Source: Clostridia bacterium
GTDB taxonomy: Bacteria; Bacillota; Clostridia; Oscillospirales; CAG-272
DNA length: 34,926 nucleotides
Assembly: GCA_017621655.1 (NCBI GenBank)
Contig: JAGASS010000032.1
Span: 1 to 34,926, forward strand
Direction of reading: 5' to 3'
Below, in pieces: positions 22,698-30,431 of the stretch (position 1 is its first letter; each line of letters begins with the position of its first letter). The notes under the pieces were generated by a model. The model had not been told where the DNA came from. It did no database searches and saw only the letters and a list, made by a program, of their open reading frames with translations. The translations under genes and the position numbers were made by a program.

Positions 22698-23525
22698 ATG
22701 AAAAAGTTTAAGGTAGGTCTCCAGCTTTACAGCGTAAGAGATGCAATGGAAAAGGATATGGACGCCACCCTCAAGGCAGTCAAGGAAATGGGCTACGACT
22801 ACGTAGAGTTCGCGGGCTATTTCGGCAAGACCGCCGAGGAGGTCAAGGCGCTTCTCGATAAGTACGAGCTTAAGGCGATCTCGGTTCACCAGGCGACCGA
22901 CCTCTTCGAAAAAGAGGGCAAGGCGGCTGTCGATTACCTCAACACTATCGGTGTTGAATACTCGGCGATCCCGTGGTACGACAAGAACGAGCTTTATAAC
23001 AATTGGGACGAGACCGTAAAGAAGTTTGCTGAGGTTTCAAAGCTCCTCAAGGCAGGCGGAATCCAGCTCATGTACCATAACCACGACTTCGAGTTCGTAA
23101 AGATCGACGGCGAATACGTCCTCGATAAGCTTTATAGAACCCTCGACGCAGAAACCCTTATGCCCGAGATCGACACCTGCTGGGTACACTACGCAGGCGT
23201 TAACCCCGCAGAATACGTAAGAAAGTACGCAGGCAGGATCAAGGTTCTTCATCTCAAGGACTTCGTTTGCAAGAAGCTTGGCGGCGGACCCGTCTATGCG
23301 CTTATCGACGAGGACGGCAACGAGATCAAGAACGCCTCGAAGGAAGACAACGGCTTCAAGTTCACCCCCGTAGGTTCGGGTATCCAGGATTGGAACGAGA
23401 TCCTCACAGCGGCTGACGAAGCAGGCGTTGAGTACGTCATCGTCGAGCAGGACGATTCGTACGAAATGTGCTCCCTCGAAGCAGCAAAGATGAGTAGAGA
23501 CTATCTCAAGACTCTCGGACTTTAA
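22698..23525 (+). CDS. sugar phosphate isomerase/epimerase (xylose isomerase-like TIM barrel)
   Basis: 275 residues: VGLQLYSVRDAMEKDMDATLKAVKEMGYDYVEFAGYFG at the start, then LMYHNHDFEF, EIDTCWVHYAGV, KVLHLKDF and YVIVEQDDS near the end. The H-x-H, D, H and E residues on successive strands are the divalent-metal ligands of the AP endonuclease 2/xylose isomerase-like superfamily, which includes IolE and IolI. Length fits. GAGGAG precedes the ATG. In an operon with the dehydrogenase under the divergent AraC regulator. Confidence 0.92.
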   Translation: MKKFKVGLQLYSVRDAMEKDMDATLKAVKEMGYDYVEFAGYFGKTAEEVKALLDKYELKAISVHQATDLFEKEGKAAVDYLNTIGVEYSAIPWYDKNELYNNWDETVKKFAEVSKLLKAGGIQLMYHNHDFEFVKIDGEYVLDKLYRTLDAETLMPEIDTCWVHYAGVNPAEYVRKYAGRIKVLHLKDFVCKKLGGGPVYALIDEDGNEIKNASKEDNGFKFTPVGSGIQDWNEILTAADEAGVEYVIVEQDDSYEMCSLEAAKMSRDYLKTLGL

Positions 23526-23536
23526 TAAAAGCATGA

Positions 23537-23569
23537 ACACCCCGAGCATCGCGCTCGGGGTGTGTTTTT
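23537..23569 (+). terminator. terminator of the dehydrogenase-isomerase operon
   Basis: ACACCCCGAGC, ATCGC loop, GCTCGGGGTGT, then GTTTTTG: an 11-bp perfect stem with T-run. Confidence 0.93.
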
Positions 23570-23652
23570 GAATTAATGTAACATCGTTTCAAACGGGCCG
23601 TCGGGGACGCCGATCCCTACAAATAACGTGTCAAAGCATCGGGACGCCGTTA

Positions 23653-23700
23653 GCCTTCCCCAGCGGGGGAAGGGGGACCGCGATAGCGGTGGATGAGGTG
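23653..23700 (-). repeat. hairpin repeat, family A, copy 2
   Basis: Reverse complement of the family A pattern (CACCTCATCCACCGC...GCGGTCCCCCTT...GGGGAAGGC). Its central palindrome is shorter (CCGC, TAT, CGCGG), so the stem differs between copies while the flanks are kept. Confidence 0.88.
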
Positions 23701-23729
23701 TCCCAAATCGATGTTATATCGTTTTGAGG

Positions 23730-23803
23730 CGGCGGGAGCGCGTGGGGTTCCCCGAAGCGAATGAAATGAGCTTTGGGGGTTCCGAGCATACCCCCGCCCT
23801 ACG
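23730..23803 (-). repeat. composite repeat: GTAGGGCGGGGG element split by a family C hairpin
   Basis: Family C core 23744-23783 (GGGGTTCCCCGAAGCGAATG to TTTGGGGGTTCC) interrupts the sequence GGCGGGAGC...CCCCCGCCCTAC. The tetramer GAGC stands on both sides (23736-23739 and 23784-23787). The uninterrupted form is at 34092-34116, the same split form in the other orientation at 33652-33724. Confidence 0.85.
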
Positions 23804-23833
23804 GATAACGCGGCGAAATGTTTGAAATATCTC

Positions 23834-23857
23834 GTAGGGGCGACCATTGGTCGCCCG
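23834..23857 (+). repeat. family B-related palindromic repeat
   Basis: GTAGGGGCGACC, ATT, GGTCGCCCG; the same 24 bases start the mini-element at 29230. The stem GGCGACC/GGTCGCC is perfect. Confidence 0.85.
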
Positions 23858-23876
23858 CAAAAAGGCAAACAAAATC

Positions 23877-23898
23877 GCCGAGCGCAAATGCGCTCGGC
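23877..23898 (-). terminator. terminator of the Cys-rich microprotein gene
   Basis: On the minus strand GCCGAGCG, CATTTG loop, CGCTCGGC, then GATTTTGTTT. It lies 22 bases past the stop of the small ORF. Confidence 0.7.
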
Positions 23899-23919
23899 TT
23901 ATTTTATCGGCAAATTAAG

Positions 23920-24036
23920 TTAGTTACAGCCGCATCCGCAGGTATTGCTACCGTTGCAGTACCAATAGAGGATAAGGAGAATAAGGATTACGATCCAAAC
24001 GTTGCAGTCGTCAAAAATGTTGCAGAGGCATCCCAT
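23920..24036 (-). CDS. 38-residue cysteine-rich membrane microprotein
   Basis: Begins MGCLCNIFDDCN, then a strongly hydrophobic segment (VWIVILILLILYWY) and the tail CNGSNTCGCGCN. Seven of 38 residues are Cys (3, 5, 11, 27, 33, 35, 37), flanking one membrane helix. AAAGGA lies 12 bases before the ATG, a little far. A terminator follows the stop. A sequence CATAGAAT lies upstream on the minus strand (about 24094-24101), with AC 16 bases further up, like the -10 and -35 of mother-cell sporulation promoters (sigma-E/K). Small hydrophobic, Cys- or Gly-rich proteins of this look are frequent in spore-forming Clostridia. The function is unknown. The composition is too organised to be chance, but translation is not proven. 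Confidence 0.7.
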   Translation of the reverse strand: MGCLCNIFDDCNVWIVILILLILYWYCNGSNTCGCGCN

Positions 24037-24159
24037 GGTATTAATATCCTTTCTGTTTCATTCAAAAGGTCGGTTTTGCCGCCCTTTGATACCATTCTAT
24101 GCCTTTTCATCCCCGCCGTTACCGAGGAGAAAAACCGAAAAAAATATTTTTTGCGGAAA

Positions 24160-24235
24160 TTTCGGTATAATTATAGAAAACGTTTCCGCGCTGTGCTATA
24201 ATCAAATCACAGAGAAACAAAAATAAATTTTGATT
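24160..24235 (+). promoter_or_regulatory. upstream region of nagA with AT-rich promoter elements
   Basis: Two TATAAT boxes (24166-24171 and 24208-24213 regions) lie ahead of nagA, both with poor -35 boxes. AAACGTTT (24178-24185), a palindrome inside GAAAACGTTTCC, lies between them and could be a LacI- or GntR-type operator. The choice of start point is not certain. Confidence 0.4.
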
Positions 24236-24251
24236 CCAAAAAGAGAGCAAT

Positions 24252-25352
24252 ATGAGAAAAGCATTTATTAACGCGAAGCTCCTGCGTGACGGCAAAATAG
24301 CCGAGGGCGCGTTCGCCATCGAAAACGGAGCTTTCACCGACTATGTCAAAGGCGAGGACGCTATCAATCTGCAGGGCGACACCGTAATTCCCGGGCTTAT
24401 CGACCTGCATACTCACGGCAGATGCGGCTTCGATTTTGATGAAACCACGCCCGAGGAGCTAATGGAGTTAAAAAAGCTGTACGCGAAAAAGGGCGTTACG
24501 ACCGTGATCCCGACCCTCGCGTCAAATGAATACGAGAAGATGCTTCAGAGAGTAAGAGAAGCGTCGGAGCTGGGATTTTCCGCCCTGCACATCGAGGGCA
24601 GATATATGAATCCCGAGAAAAAAGGCGCGCACGCGCCCGAGTATCTCGCCCCTCTCGACCCGAAGGAGATAGAGGATTTTGCCGATGCGGCAAAAAATAT
24701 GCACCTGCATTTTTCCTGCGCCTTTGAGCTTGATAAGGACGGAAAATTCCTTGACGCGATCCTGTCGCACTCCTACACTGCATCCCTTGCACACACGACG
24801 GCAACCTATTCGGAAGCCGCCGAGCTTGTCGAAAAGGGCGTAAAATCCTTCACGCACCTCTTTAACGCAATGCCGCCAATTCATCACCGCGCAGGCGGAG
24901 CAGTCCTGGCGGCGCTCACCTCCGACGCGTATACAGAGGTCATCTGCGACGGTTACCACCTCGCGCCCGAGACCGTAAAGCTCATAAGAACGGCAAAATC
25001 AAAGGATCGCGTGATCCTCATAACCGACTCTATCCTCGGCGCGGGCTACGAAGGACCGAATAGAAGCTTCTTCTCGGCAGGGCTTGAGATATTTATGAAG
25101 GACGGCACCGCGCGCCTATCCGACGGTACTATCGCAGGAAGCACACTCGAGCTTTGGCAGGGCGTAAAGAATTATATGTCCTTCACAGGCGCGGATCTCC
25201 CCGAAGCCGTCGCCTGCGCGACCGAAAATCCCGCGAACCTTCTCGGCTTAAAGAACGTAGGTAAGATTGAAAACGAATATAAGGCAAACTTCCTCAGAAT
25301 CTCCGACGATCTTTCAATAAAGGAAGTCTACGTCGAAGGCGAGAAAATATAA
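24252..25352 (+). CDS. nagA: N-acetylglucosamine-6-phosphate deacetylase
   Basis: 366 residues. Converts GlcNAc-6-P to GlcN-6-P in amino-sugar and cell-wall recycling. Amidohydrolase TIM barrel: DLHTHG at residues 51-56 (metal His53, His55), HIEGRYMNPEKKGAHAPEYL near 114 with the metal-binding Glu, LAHTTATYSEA, SFTHLFNAM (His ligand and substrate loop), CDGYHLAPE and catalytic Asp in LITDSILGAG. In most NagA proteins the fourth position after His in HLEGP is Pro; here it is Arg (HIEGR), a change next to the metal-binding Glu. GAGAG is a weak RBS. Stands alone without nagB. Confidence 0.93.
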   Translation: MRKAFINAKLLRDGKIAEGAFAIENGAFTDYVKGEDAINLQGDTVIPGLIDLHTHGRCGFDFDETTPEELMELKKLYAKKGVTTVIPTLASNEYEKMLQRVREASELGFSALHIEGRYMNPEKKGAHAPEYLAPLDPKEIEDFADAAKNMHLHFSCAFELDKDGKFLDAILSHSYTASLAHTTATYSEAAELVEKGVKSFTHLFNAMPPIHHRAGGAVLAALTSDAYTEVICDGYHLAPETVKLIRTAKSKDRVILITDSILGAGYEGPNRSFFSAGLEIFMKDGTARLSDGTIAGSTLELWQGVKNYMSFTGADLPEAVACATENPANLLGLKNVGKIENEYKANFLRISDDLSIKEVYVEGEKI

Positions 25353-25357
25353 AAAAC

Positions 25358-25388
25358 AAGAGCAGACAAAAACGTCTGCTCTTTTATT
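25358..25388 (+). terminator. terminator of nagA
   Basis: AAGAGCAGAC, AAAAAC loop, GTCTGCTCTT then TTATT. Confidence 0.9.
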
Positions 25389-25406
25389 ACATTATTCGCC
25401 ACATCG

Positions 25407-25547
25407 TTGTAGGGGGCGACGTCCTCGACGCCCCGCTGCCACTCTCAAAATTTTCGTAAAATCATGTTATGTCAAGAAACTTATAAACTATTGCAAAAGA
25501 AGACACATCACACCCTGACGGGGCGTCGAGGACGTCGCCCCCTACAA
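25407..25547. repeat. mini-element with perfect 29-bp terminal inverted repeats, family B
   Basis: Left arm 25407-25435 and right arm 25519-25547 are perfect reverse complements, beginning TTGTAGGGGGCGACG. The 83 bases between are AT-rich and gene-free. The arms match those at 13571-13600, 13766-13792 and 26546-26579, but the interiors do not clearly match. Confidence 0.88.
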
Positions 25548-25599
25548 ATTAACGTCTTTATATTTCCGCAAAACGATAACATCATAAACGTAAAATACT

Positions 25600-26466
25600 T
25601 TATCCAAACTCCGGTATAAAGCTTTCCGACGCGCTTTCGCCGTCCTGGATATAAGCGTTTTTAATTCCGATACTTTCCGCGTAATTAACGACGGTATCAT
25701 ATTCCTCCGCCGTCAGCTTACGATCCAGTTCCTTTGGCGCGTTCGGCTGAGGGGTGTATTGACTCATAATGCTGATAACTATGCTGTCGCCGTACTCGCT
25801 ATGCAAATAATCAAGCACCCTAATACTGTCGTCAGCGTGATTCGGCAGAACGAGGTGACGGACGATAACGCCCTTAACCATCGTTCCGTCGGAATTATAT
25901 ACCGCTTCACCGCGCTGATTCACCATTTCGTGAAGCGACCTTTTCGCGACCTCGGAATAGTCACCGACGCCCGAATAGAGTCTGCCAAGCTCACTGTCCA
26001 TATACTTAAAATCGGGCAGATAAACGCCGATGTATCCATTCAAAGAACGAAGCGCCTCGACACTTTCATATCCGCCGCAGTTGTAAACCGTCGGCAGATA
26101 AAGCCCCATTTCCCAAGCGAGATCAAGCGACCTTTTTATATTAGGCACCCAAGGAGTCGGCGTCACGAAATTTATGTTACAAACGCCCATATCCTGAAGC
26201 GAAATGTACGCCTCTGCAAGCTCTTTTTCGGTCATCTCACGCCCGAGCTTTCCGTTACTGATCCTCCCGTTCTGGCAGAATGAGCAACGGAGATTGCACC
26301 CCGAGAAAAAGACGGTGCCCGAGCCGCTTCCCGTGCAGATGCACGGCTCTTCCCAAAGATGGGGCGCAATGCGCCCGACGATGGGAGTCGATCCGACACC
26401 GCAAAAGCCGATTATTCCATTGTCCCTTTCAGCTCCGCAAGCACGCGGGCAAAGATTGCAGTTCAT
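25600..26466 (-). CDS. radical SAM protein, PflA-like (COG1313 type)
   Basis: 288 residues. Radical SAM cluster motif CNLRCSFC gives Cys57, Cys61 and Cys64, preceded by an N-terminal Cys set (MNCNLCPRACGAERD and GFCGVG: Cys3, 6, 10, 22) typical of this group of putative pyruvate formate-lyase activating enzymes. NINFVTPTPWVPNI and VYNCGGYE are family motifs. The substrate protein is not known, and no glycyl radical enzyme is nearby. Start at 26466 is set by AAGGA 7 bases upstream; the open frame before it runs into a repeat and is not used. It lies downstream of the helicase on the same strand. Confidence 0.9.
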   Translation of the reverse strand: MNCNLCPRACGAERDNGIIGFCGVGSTPIVGRIAPHLWEEPCICTGSGSGTVFFSGCNLRCSFCQNGRISNGKLGREMTEKELAEAYISLQDMGVCNINFVTPTPWVPNIKRSLDLAWEMGLYLPTVYNCGGYESVEALRSLNGYIGVYLPDFKYMDSELGRLYSGVGDYSEVAKRSLHEMVNQRGEAVYNSDGTMVKGVIVRHLVLPNHADDSIRVLDYLHSEYGDSIVISIMSQYTPQPNAPKELDRKLTAEEYDTVVNYAESIGIKNAYIQDGESASESFIPEFG

Positions 26467-26545
26467 AATGTGTCCTTTGAAAGAATTATATATAGAAAAC
26501 CGCCGTTCGGGTTTTCTGTTCACCCGAGAATTTCTCGTCACATAT

Positions 26546-26579
26546 TTGTAGGGGGCGACGTCCTCGACGCCCCGTACAA
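26546..26579. repeat. minimal family B element
   Basis: TTGTAGGGGGCGACG runs into CCTCGACGCCCCGTACAA, so the two ends (TTGTA and TACAA) meet within 34 bases with no interior. It is the shortest form of the repeat in this window. Confidence 0.75.
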
Positions 26580-26609
26580 CGAACGGCGTTATTTGGCACC
26601 GTTATCTCT

Positions 26610-28799
26610 CTATTCCCCAAACATCTCCATTATCTCATCGGTGCGGAGTCGGTCGGCAACGTACGCCTTACGAAGCAGCTCCGACGGAATACGGTCGTCG
26701 TACTTTTCAAACACGGGGCATTCGTTCGCGCCGACGAGCGACGACTTGTCGATTCCATTTTTAGCAATACGCTTTATATACTTCATAAACGACTCGCCGT
26801 CACCCTTTTCGAGCTTGAACGTCATATAGAAGCAGCCCTCAAATTCAAGTCCCGAAAGCCCGTAAGCAGCGCCGTTTTTCGCAATAAACTTGCGAAGCGT
26901 GCGGAAGGAGCGCGTACCGAGCCACGGGAAAAGGCACCAGGTATATCCGCCGAGATGAACTATCTCCTTTTCGAGCATACCGGTATTTCTAGCGACACCT
27001 CGCGCGACCTCAAGTCGCTTGCGCGCGTTTTCCTTAAGATAAGGATAAACGGTATCCTCCTCAAGCACCTTTTTCATTCGTTTAAGTATCTTCGTATGTA
27101 TCTCGCCGTAATCACCGGGCCACGATACCTCCATTTTGCCCTTTACCTGCTTGCAGTAAATGAGCTTTCTTTGAATATCAAGCTCCTCGACCTCCCAAAC
27201 TCTGCCCGCGAGCGCAAATCGGTCGCCGACGGGGGGCGGAGTCGTTATCGTTCCGATCTCATCGGAGCCGCAACGGACGGTAAAGTCCTCGCTATCCTTG
27301 AAAACTGCGTAGAACTTGAAGCTGTTTATAAGACGCTCGCCGCGGACACCTATAATGAGCGTTTTTTCCTCGGTCATTTCAAGATACTCGAGATTGAGCA
27401 TCGAAACGAGCAACACCCTATAATCCTCGGGCGAAACGTGAATGAACGGCGGAAGCGTCAGTACCCTCTCGGCAAGCGCCTTCGCGCTAAGCTCTCCACA
27501 GGAGGCAAGAGTGCTTAAGGTCTGCTGGAAAAGCAAGCTGAACGGCAGGTGACGCACCGACGGCGGCTCAATAAATCTTTCCTCAAGATAAAGCTGAACT
27601 ATCGCGATACCGCGTATAAGCTCCCACGGCATAAGCTGAGGAAGCGGAGTATTCGGAAGCGGATTTTCCTCTCTGAACACCGTCATCATCTCGGGCGGAT
27701 TTCCGCGTCTGCCCGAGCGTCCGAGACGCTGAAGCAAGCTCGATACCGAGTGCGGAGATTCGAGCTGAATAATTCTTTCAAGCCGTCCGATGTCGATACC
27801 AAGCTCAAGGGTAACCGTCGCGCAGGTGACGGTACGAATATCCTCGTCCTTAAGCTTAAGCTCGGCTTCCTCGCGGATCGAGGCAGAGAGATTTCCGTGG
27901 TGTATCTGAAAAACGTCCTCTTCACCGCGTCTGTCGGCTATCTGACGGAGAGTCGCGGTAAGATATTCTGTCTCCTCGCGTGAATTCGAGAAGATAAGGC
28001 ACTTCTTGTCGCGCGAGCAGTCGTAAATGTACTCAAAACCCGGGTCGATCGGAATATATTTGTCCTCGCTCGGCATAGTTCCCTCACCGTCGCCCTCGTT
28101 CTGAATATAAAAATGCTCCATTCCGAGCCGCCACGACGTGCGCGTGTCGGGGCAATCAACGCAGACGGTGTTTCGCACCGATCCCGCGCCGAGCCATTTG
28201 CAAGCCGCATCAATATCGCCGACGGTCGCAGACAGACCTATTCTGACGGGATCGTAACCGATAGTCCTTGCAATTCTGGTAAGCTGGCAGAGGATCTGAT
28301 TTCCTCTATCGGTGCCCGTCAAGGTATGCACCTCGTCGAGAATTACGAAGCGAAGCGAGCCGAAGAGACGCACGATATCGTTACTTCTGTTCATAAGCAT
28401 GCTTTCGAGCGACTCGGGGGTTATCTGCAAAATACCGCGAGGGTCCTTCAGCGCCTTTGATTTGTGCGACATAGCAACGTCGCCGTGCCAATGGAAGACG
28501 GGAATACCGCTCATATCAAGCACCTCGTCAAGGCGCGAAAACTGGTCGTTTATCAAGCTTTTAAGGGGCGCGATGTAAAGCGCGCCGATAGAATTCGGCT
28601 CCTCCTTGTAAAGCTTTGAAAGCACGGGAAAAAGAGCCGCCTCGGTCTTACCCGATGCAGTCGGAGAGGTTATAAGAAGATTGTTCTCAGTTTCAAAAAG
28701 CACCTCGGCAGAGCGCACCTGAACGTCGCGAAGCTCGCTCCAGCCGTGGCTGTAGATATAATCCTGCAAAAAAGGCGGAAATTTTCCGAAAATGTCCAT
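26610..28799 (-). CDS. DEAD/DEAH-box helicase, Lhr type
   Basis: 729 residues. Superfamily 2 motifs in order: Q-like WSELRDVQ, motif I SPTASGKTEA (about 45), Ia IAPLKSLINDQ, II LDEVHTL, III LSATVGD, IV LIFSNSREETEYL, V TLELGIDIGRLERIIQ, VI QRLGRSGRRG. The winged-helix and C-terminal part (LTLPPFIHVSPEDYRVLLVSM, PPPVGDRFALAGRVWEVEELD) matches the Lhr core fold. Lhr proteins are 3'-5' DNA or RNA:DNA helicases thought to work in repair. GAGGA lies 6 bases before the ATG at 28799. No nuclease or methylase partner is next to it, so a defence role is not suggested. Confidence 0.92.
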   Translation of the reverse strand: MDIFGKFPPFLQDYIYSHGWSELRDVQVRSAEVLFETENNLLITSPTASGKTEAALFPVLSKLYKEEPNSIGALYIAPLKSLINDQFSRLDEVLDMSGIPVFHWHGDVAMSHKSKALKDPRGILQITPESLESMLMNRSNDIVRLFGSLRFVILDEVHTLTGTDRGNQILCQLTRIARTIGYDPVRIGLSATVGDIDAACKWLGAGSVRNTVCVDCPDTRTSWRLGMEHFYIQNEGDGEGTMPSEDKYIPIDPGFEYIYDCSRDKKCLIFSNSREETEYLTATLRQIADRRGEEDVFQIHHGNLSASIREEAELKLKDEDIRTVTCATVTLELGIDIGRLERIIQLESPHSVSSLLQRLGRSGRRGNPPEMMTVFREENPLPNTPLPQLMPWELIRGIAIVQLYLEERFIEPPSVRHLPFSLLFQQTLSTLASCGELSAKALAERVLTLPPFIHVSPEDYRVLLVSMLNLEYLEMTEEKTLIIGVRGERLINSFKFYAVFKDSEDFTVRCGSDEIGTITTPPPVGDRFALAGRVWEVEELDIQRKLIYCKQVKGKMEVSWPGDYGEIHTKILKRMKKVLEEDTVYPYLKENARKRLEVARGVARNTGMLEKEIVHLGGYTWCLFPWLGTRSFRTLRKFIAKNGAAYGLSGLEFEGCFYMTFKLEKGDGESFMKYIKRIAKNGIDKSSLVGANECPVFEKYDDRIPSELLRKAYVADRLRTDEIMEMFGE

Positions 28800-28852
28800 A
28801 TCAATTCCTCGTTTACGCTTTATCACCCCTCATTATAACATTATAATTACAT

Positions 28853-29098
28853 TTATTCAACCTTTTTTCTCTCGTCGAGCAGTAAAATTATTCCGCAAAC
28901 GATATGTAGAAGCGCCGAAAAGATGACCTCGTTAAGCGCCGCAGACGGATATGACTGTACTCCGAACGTGTTTCCTTCCTTTGCGAATCCGTCAAGCATT
29001 ATGACCCATATCCCTCCCACAGCAGTCGAAACAAGCCCGAAAAAGAGAACCAAAAGATACGTATTTCTTAATTTGAGATTTCTTATTTTCTTTATCAT
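28853..29098 (-). CDS. small two-helix membrane protein, unknown
   Basis: 81 residues. MIKKIRNLKLRNTYLLVLF leads into a first membrane helix (about 13-35), then GFAKEGNTFGVQSYPSAAL outside or inside, and a second helix (NEVIFSALLHIVCGIILLL) ending in DERKKVE. Positive N-terminus. The ATG at 29098 has GAGG 8 bases upstream; an ATG 6 bases earlier is too close to the RBS. I do not recognise the family. It may be cotranscribed with the helicase 53 bases downstream. Confidence 0.75.
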   Translation of the reverse strand: MIKKIRNLKLRNTYLLVLFFGLVSTAVGGIWVIMLDGFAKEGNTFGVQSYPSAALNEVIFSALLHIVCGIILLLDERKKVE

Positions 29099-29175
29099 AT
29101 TCATCACCTCGATTATAATTATAGCGTACTTTATACGCCCTGTCATTGCAAAAATTCTGTAAAATGAGGCGCAAA

Positions 29176-29204
29176 TTGACATTGAAAATAATTTGTGGTA
29201 TAAT
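29176..29204 (+). promoter_or_regulatory. promoter of the fkbM-DUF1919-copA operon
   Basis: TTGACA (29176-29181), 17 bases, TATAAT (29199-29204), a perfect sigma-A consensus. It lies 178 bases before the start codon, with the mini-element at 29230-29348 in between. Confidence 0.9.
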
Positions 29205-29229
29205 TCTGTTGAACAAATTTGGAAAGCTT

Positions 29230-29348
29230 TTGTAGGGGCGACCATTGGTCGCCCGTTTGTAAACGGTGTATTATGCGGGCGACAAATATCGGGGTTCCCC
29301 GAAGCGAATGAAATGAGCTTTGGGGGTTCCCAAGGGTCGCCCCTACAA
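29230..29348. repeat. composite mini-element inside the fkbM leader
   Basis: TTGTAGGGGCGACC at the left and GGGTCGCCCCTACAA (29334-29348) at the right are inverted repeats. Inside are the palindrome GGCGACC/GGTCGCC and a complete family C hairpin (29291-29330, identical over 40 bases to 23744-23783). It separates the promoter from the ribosome binding site, so it would be transcribed as the 5' leader. Confidence 0.85.
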
Positions 29349-29381
29349 GAACTCTCAATCCTCGCCTCAAGGAGCAAACCT

Positions 29382-30419
29382 ATGACCGACCTCTGGCAGT
29401 ATCTTAAAAACGCAGAAAAACCGATCGTCCTCTACGGAACGGGCGACGGAGCCGACAAGATACTGAACGTAATGGCTGAAAAAGGAATAAAAGCAAGCGG
29501 AGTTTTCGCCTCCGACGGCTTCGTGCGTAAGCGCGTTTTCCGCGATATGCAGGTGCTTTCGTACAAGGAAGCGGTCAAGACCTATGGCGATATGATAATT
29601 CTCATCGCCTTCGGCTCGTCTCTACCGAACGTGATAGAAAACTTCGTAAAGCTGTCGCTTCTTCACGAGACCTACGTCCCCGACGTTCCCGTCGCGGGCG
29701 GAGAGCTTTTCGATATTGATTTTTATAATAAAAATCTGGATAAGATAAATGAAGTGCGCTCGCTTCTATGCGATACCGAGTCGGTCAAGCTTTACGATAA
29801 TATGATAATGGCAAAGCTGACAGGCAAGATCGAATACCTGCTCGACGGCTGTGAAAGCGACGACGAAATACTTTCTTTTCTGCACGCAGAGCGCTTCCGC
29901 ATTACCCTCGACCTCGGCGCGTATAACGGTGACACCGCGCTGAAGCTCGTTGATTTCTGCCCGAAGCTCGAGACCATAATAGCACTTGAGCCGGACGAGC
30001 GGAACTTCAAAAAGCTTTGTATAAACACAGTCCCGACGAAAAAGGTCGAGCCGCATTACGGCGCCGCGTGGGACAAAAGCGAGATACTGACCTTCACAAA
30101 AGGCGGAGGGCGCGGAATACACCGCCGCGGCGGAGAAAAAACGGTTGAAGTCGCAGGCGTCCGCCCCGAAAGCTTACTTGACGGACGAAAGGTCGACTAC
30201 ATAAAGATCGACGTTGAGGGCGCAGAGCGTCAGGCGATAGACGGCTGTAAAAACGCGATAGCCGATTACCGCCCCGCAATGCGAGTCGCCCTGTATCACA
30301 AGAGCGCGGATATTTTTGAAATTCCGTTGCTCATACACTCGATCTGCCCGAACTATAAAATGTATATCAAGCGAACGATGTCCTTCCCCGCGTGGGATAT
30401 GGACCTTATTACGCTTTGA
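29382..30419 (+). CDS. FkbM-family methyltransferase
   Basis: 345 residues from an ATG with AAGGAG 8 bases upstream; the longer open frame upstream translates the repeat and is not real. The N-terminal 100 residues (KPIVLYGTGDGADKILNVMAEKG, GVFASDGFVRK) form a nucleotide-fold-like domain often found in polysaccharide enzymes. The C-terminal SAM-dependent domain has RITLDLGAYNGDTALKL (motif I), IIALEPDERNFKKL and VDYIKIDVEGAERQAIDG, the FkbM signature. Family members O-methylate glycans or natural products. It is followed after 12 bases by a DUF1919 gene, which supports a surface-glycan role. Confidence 0.9.
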   Translation: MTDLWQYLKNAEKPIVLYGTGDGADKILNVMAEKGIKASGVFASDGFVRKRVFRDMQVLSYKEAVKTYGDMIILIAFGSSLPNVIENFVKLSLLHETYVPDVPVAGGELFDIDFYNKNLDKINEVRSLLCDTESVKLYDNMIMAKLTGKIEYLLDGCESDDEILSFLHAERFRITLDLGAYNGDTALKLVDFCPKLETIIALEPDERNFKKLCINTVPTKKVEPHYGAAWDKSEILTFTKGGGRGIHRRGGEKTVEVAGVRPESLLDGRKVDYIKIDVEGAERQAIDGCKNAIADYRPAMRVALYHKSADIFEIPLLIHSICPNYKMYIKRTMSFPAWDMDLITL

Positions 30420-30431
30420 TTCGGAGAATAT

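Noticed and set aside
26467..26541. A 25-residue N-terminal extension of the radical SAM protein
   Set aside because: The start at 26466 has a well-placed AAGGA and begins directly with the family's first Cys motif.
26610..28799. The Lhr-type helicase as part of a phage defence system
   Set aside because: Its neighbours (radical SAM protein, small membrane protein) are not known defence partners, and no nuclease or methylase is nearby.
29193..29381. A 63-residue N-terminal extension of the FkbM protein
   Set aside because: It translates the mini-element. A proper RBS (AAGGAG) precedes the ATG at 29382.
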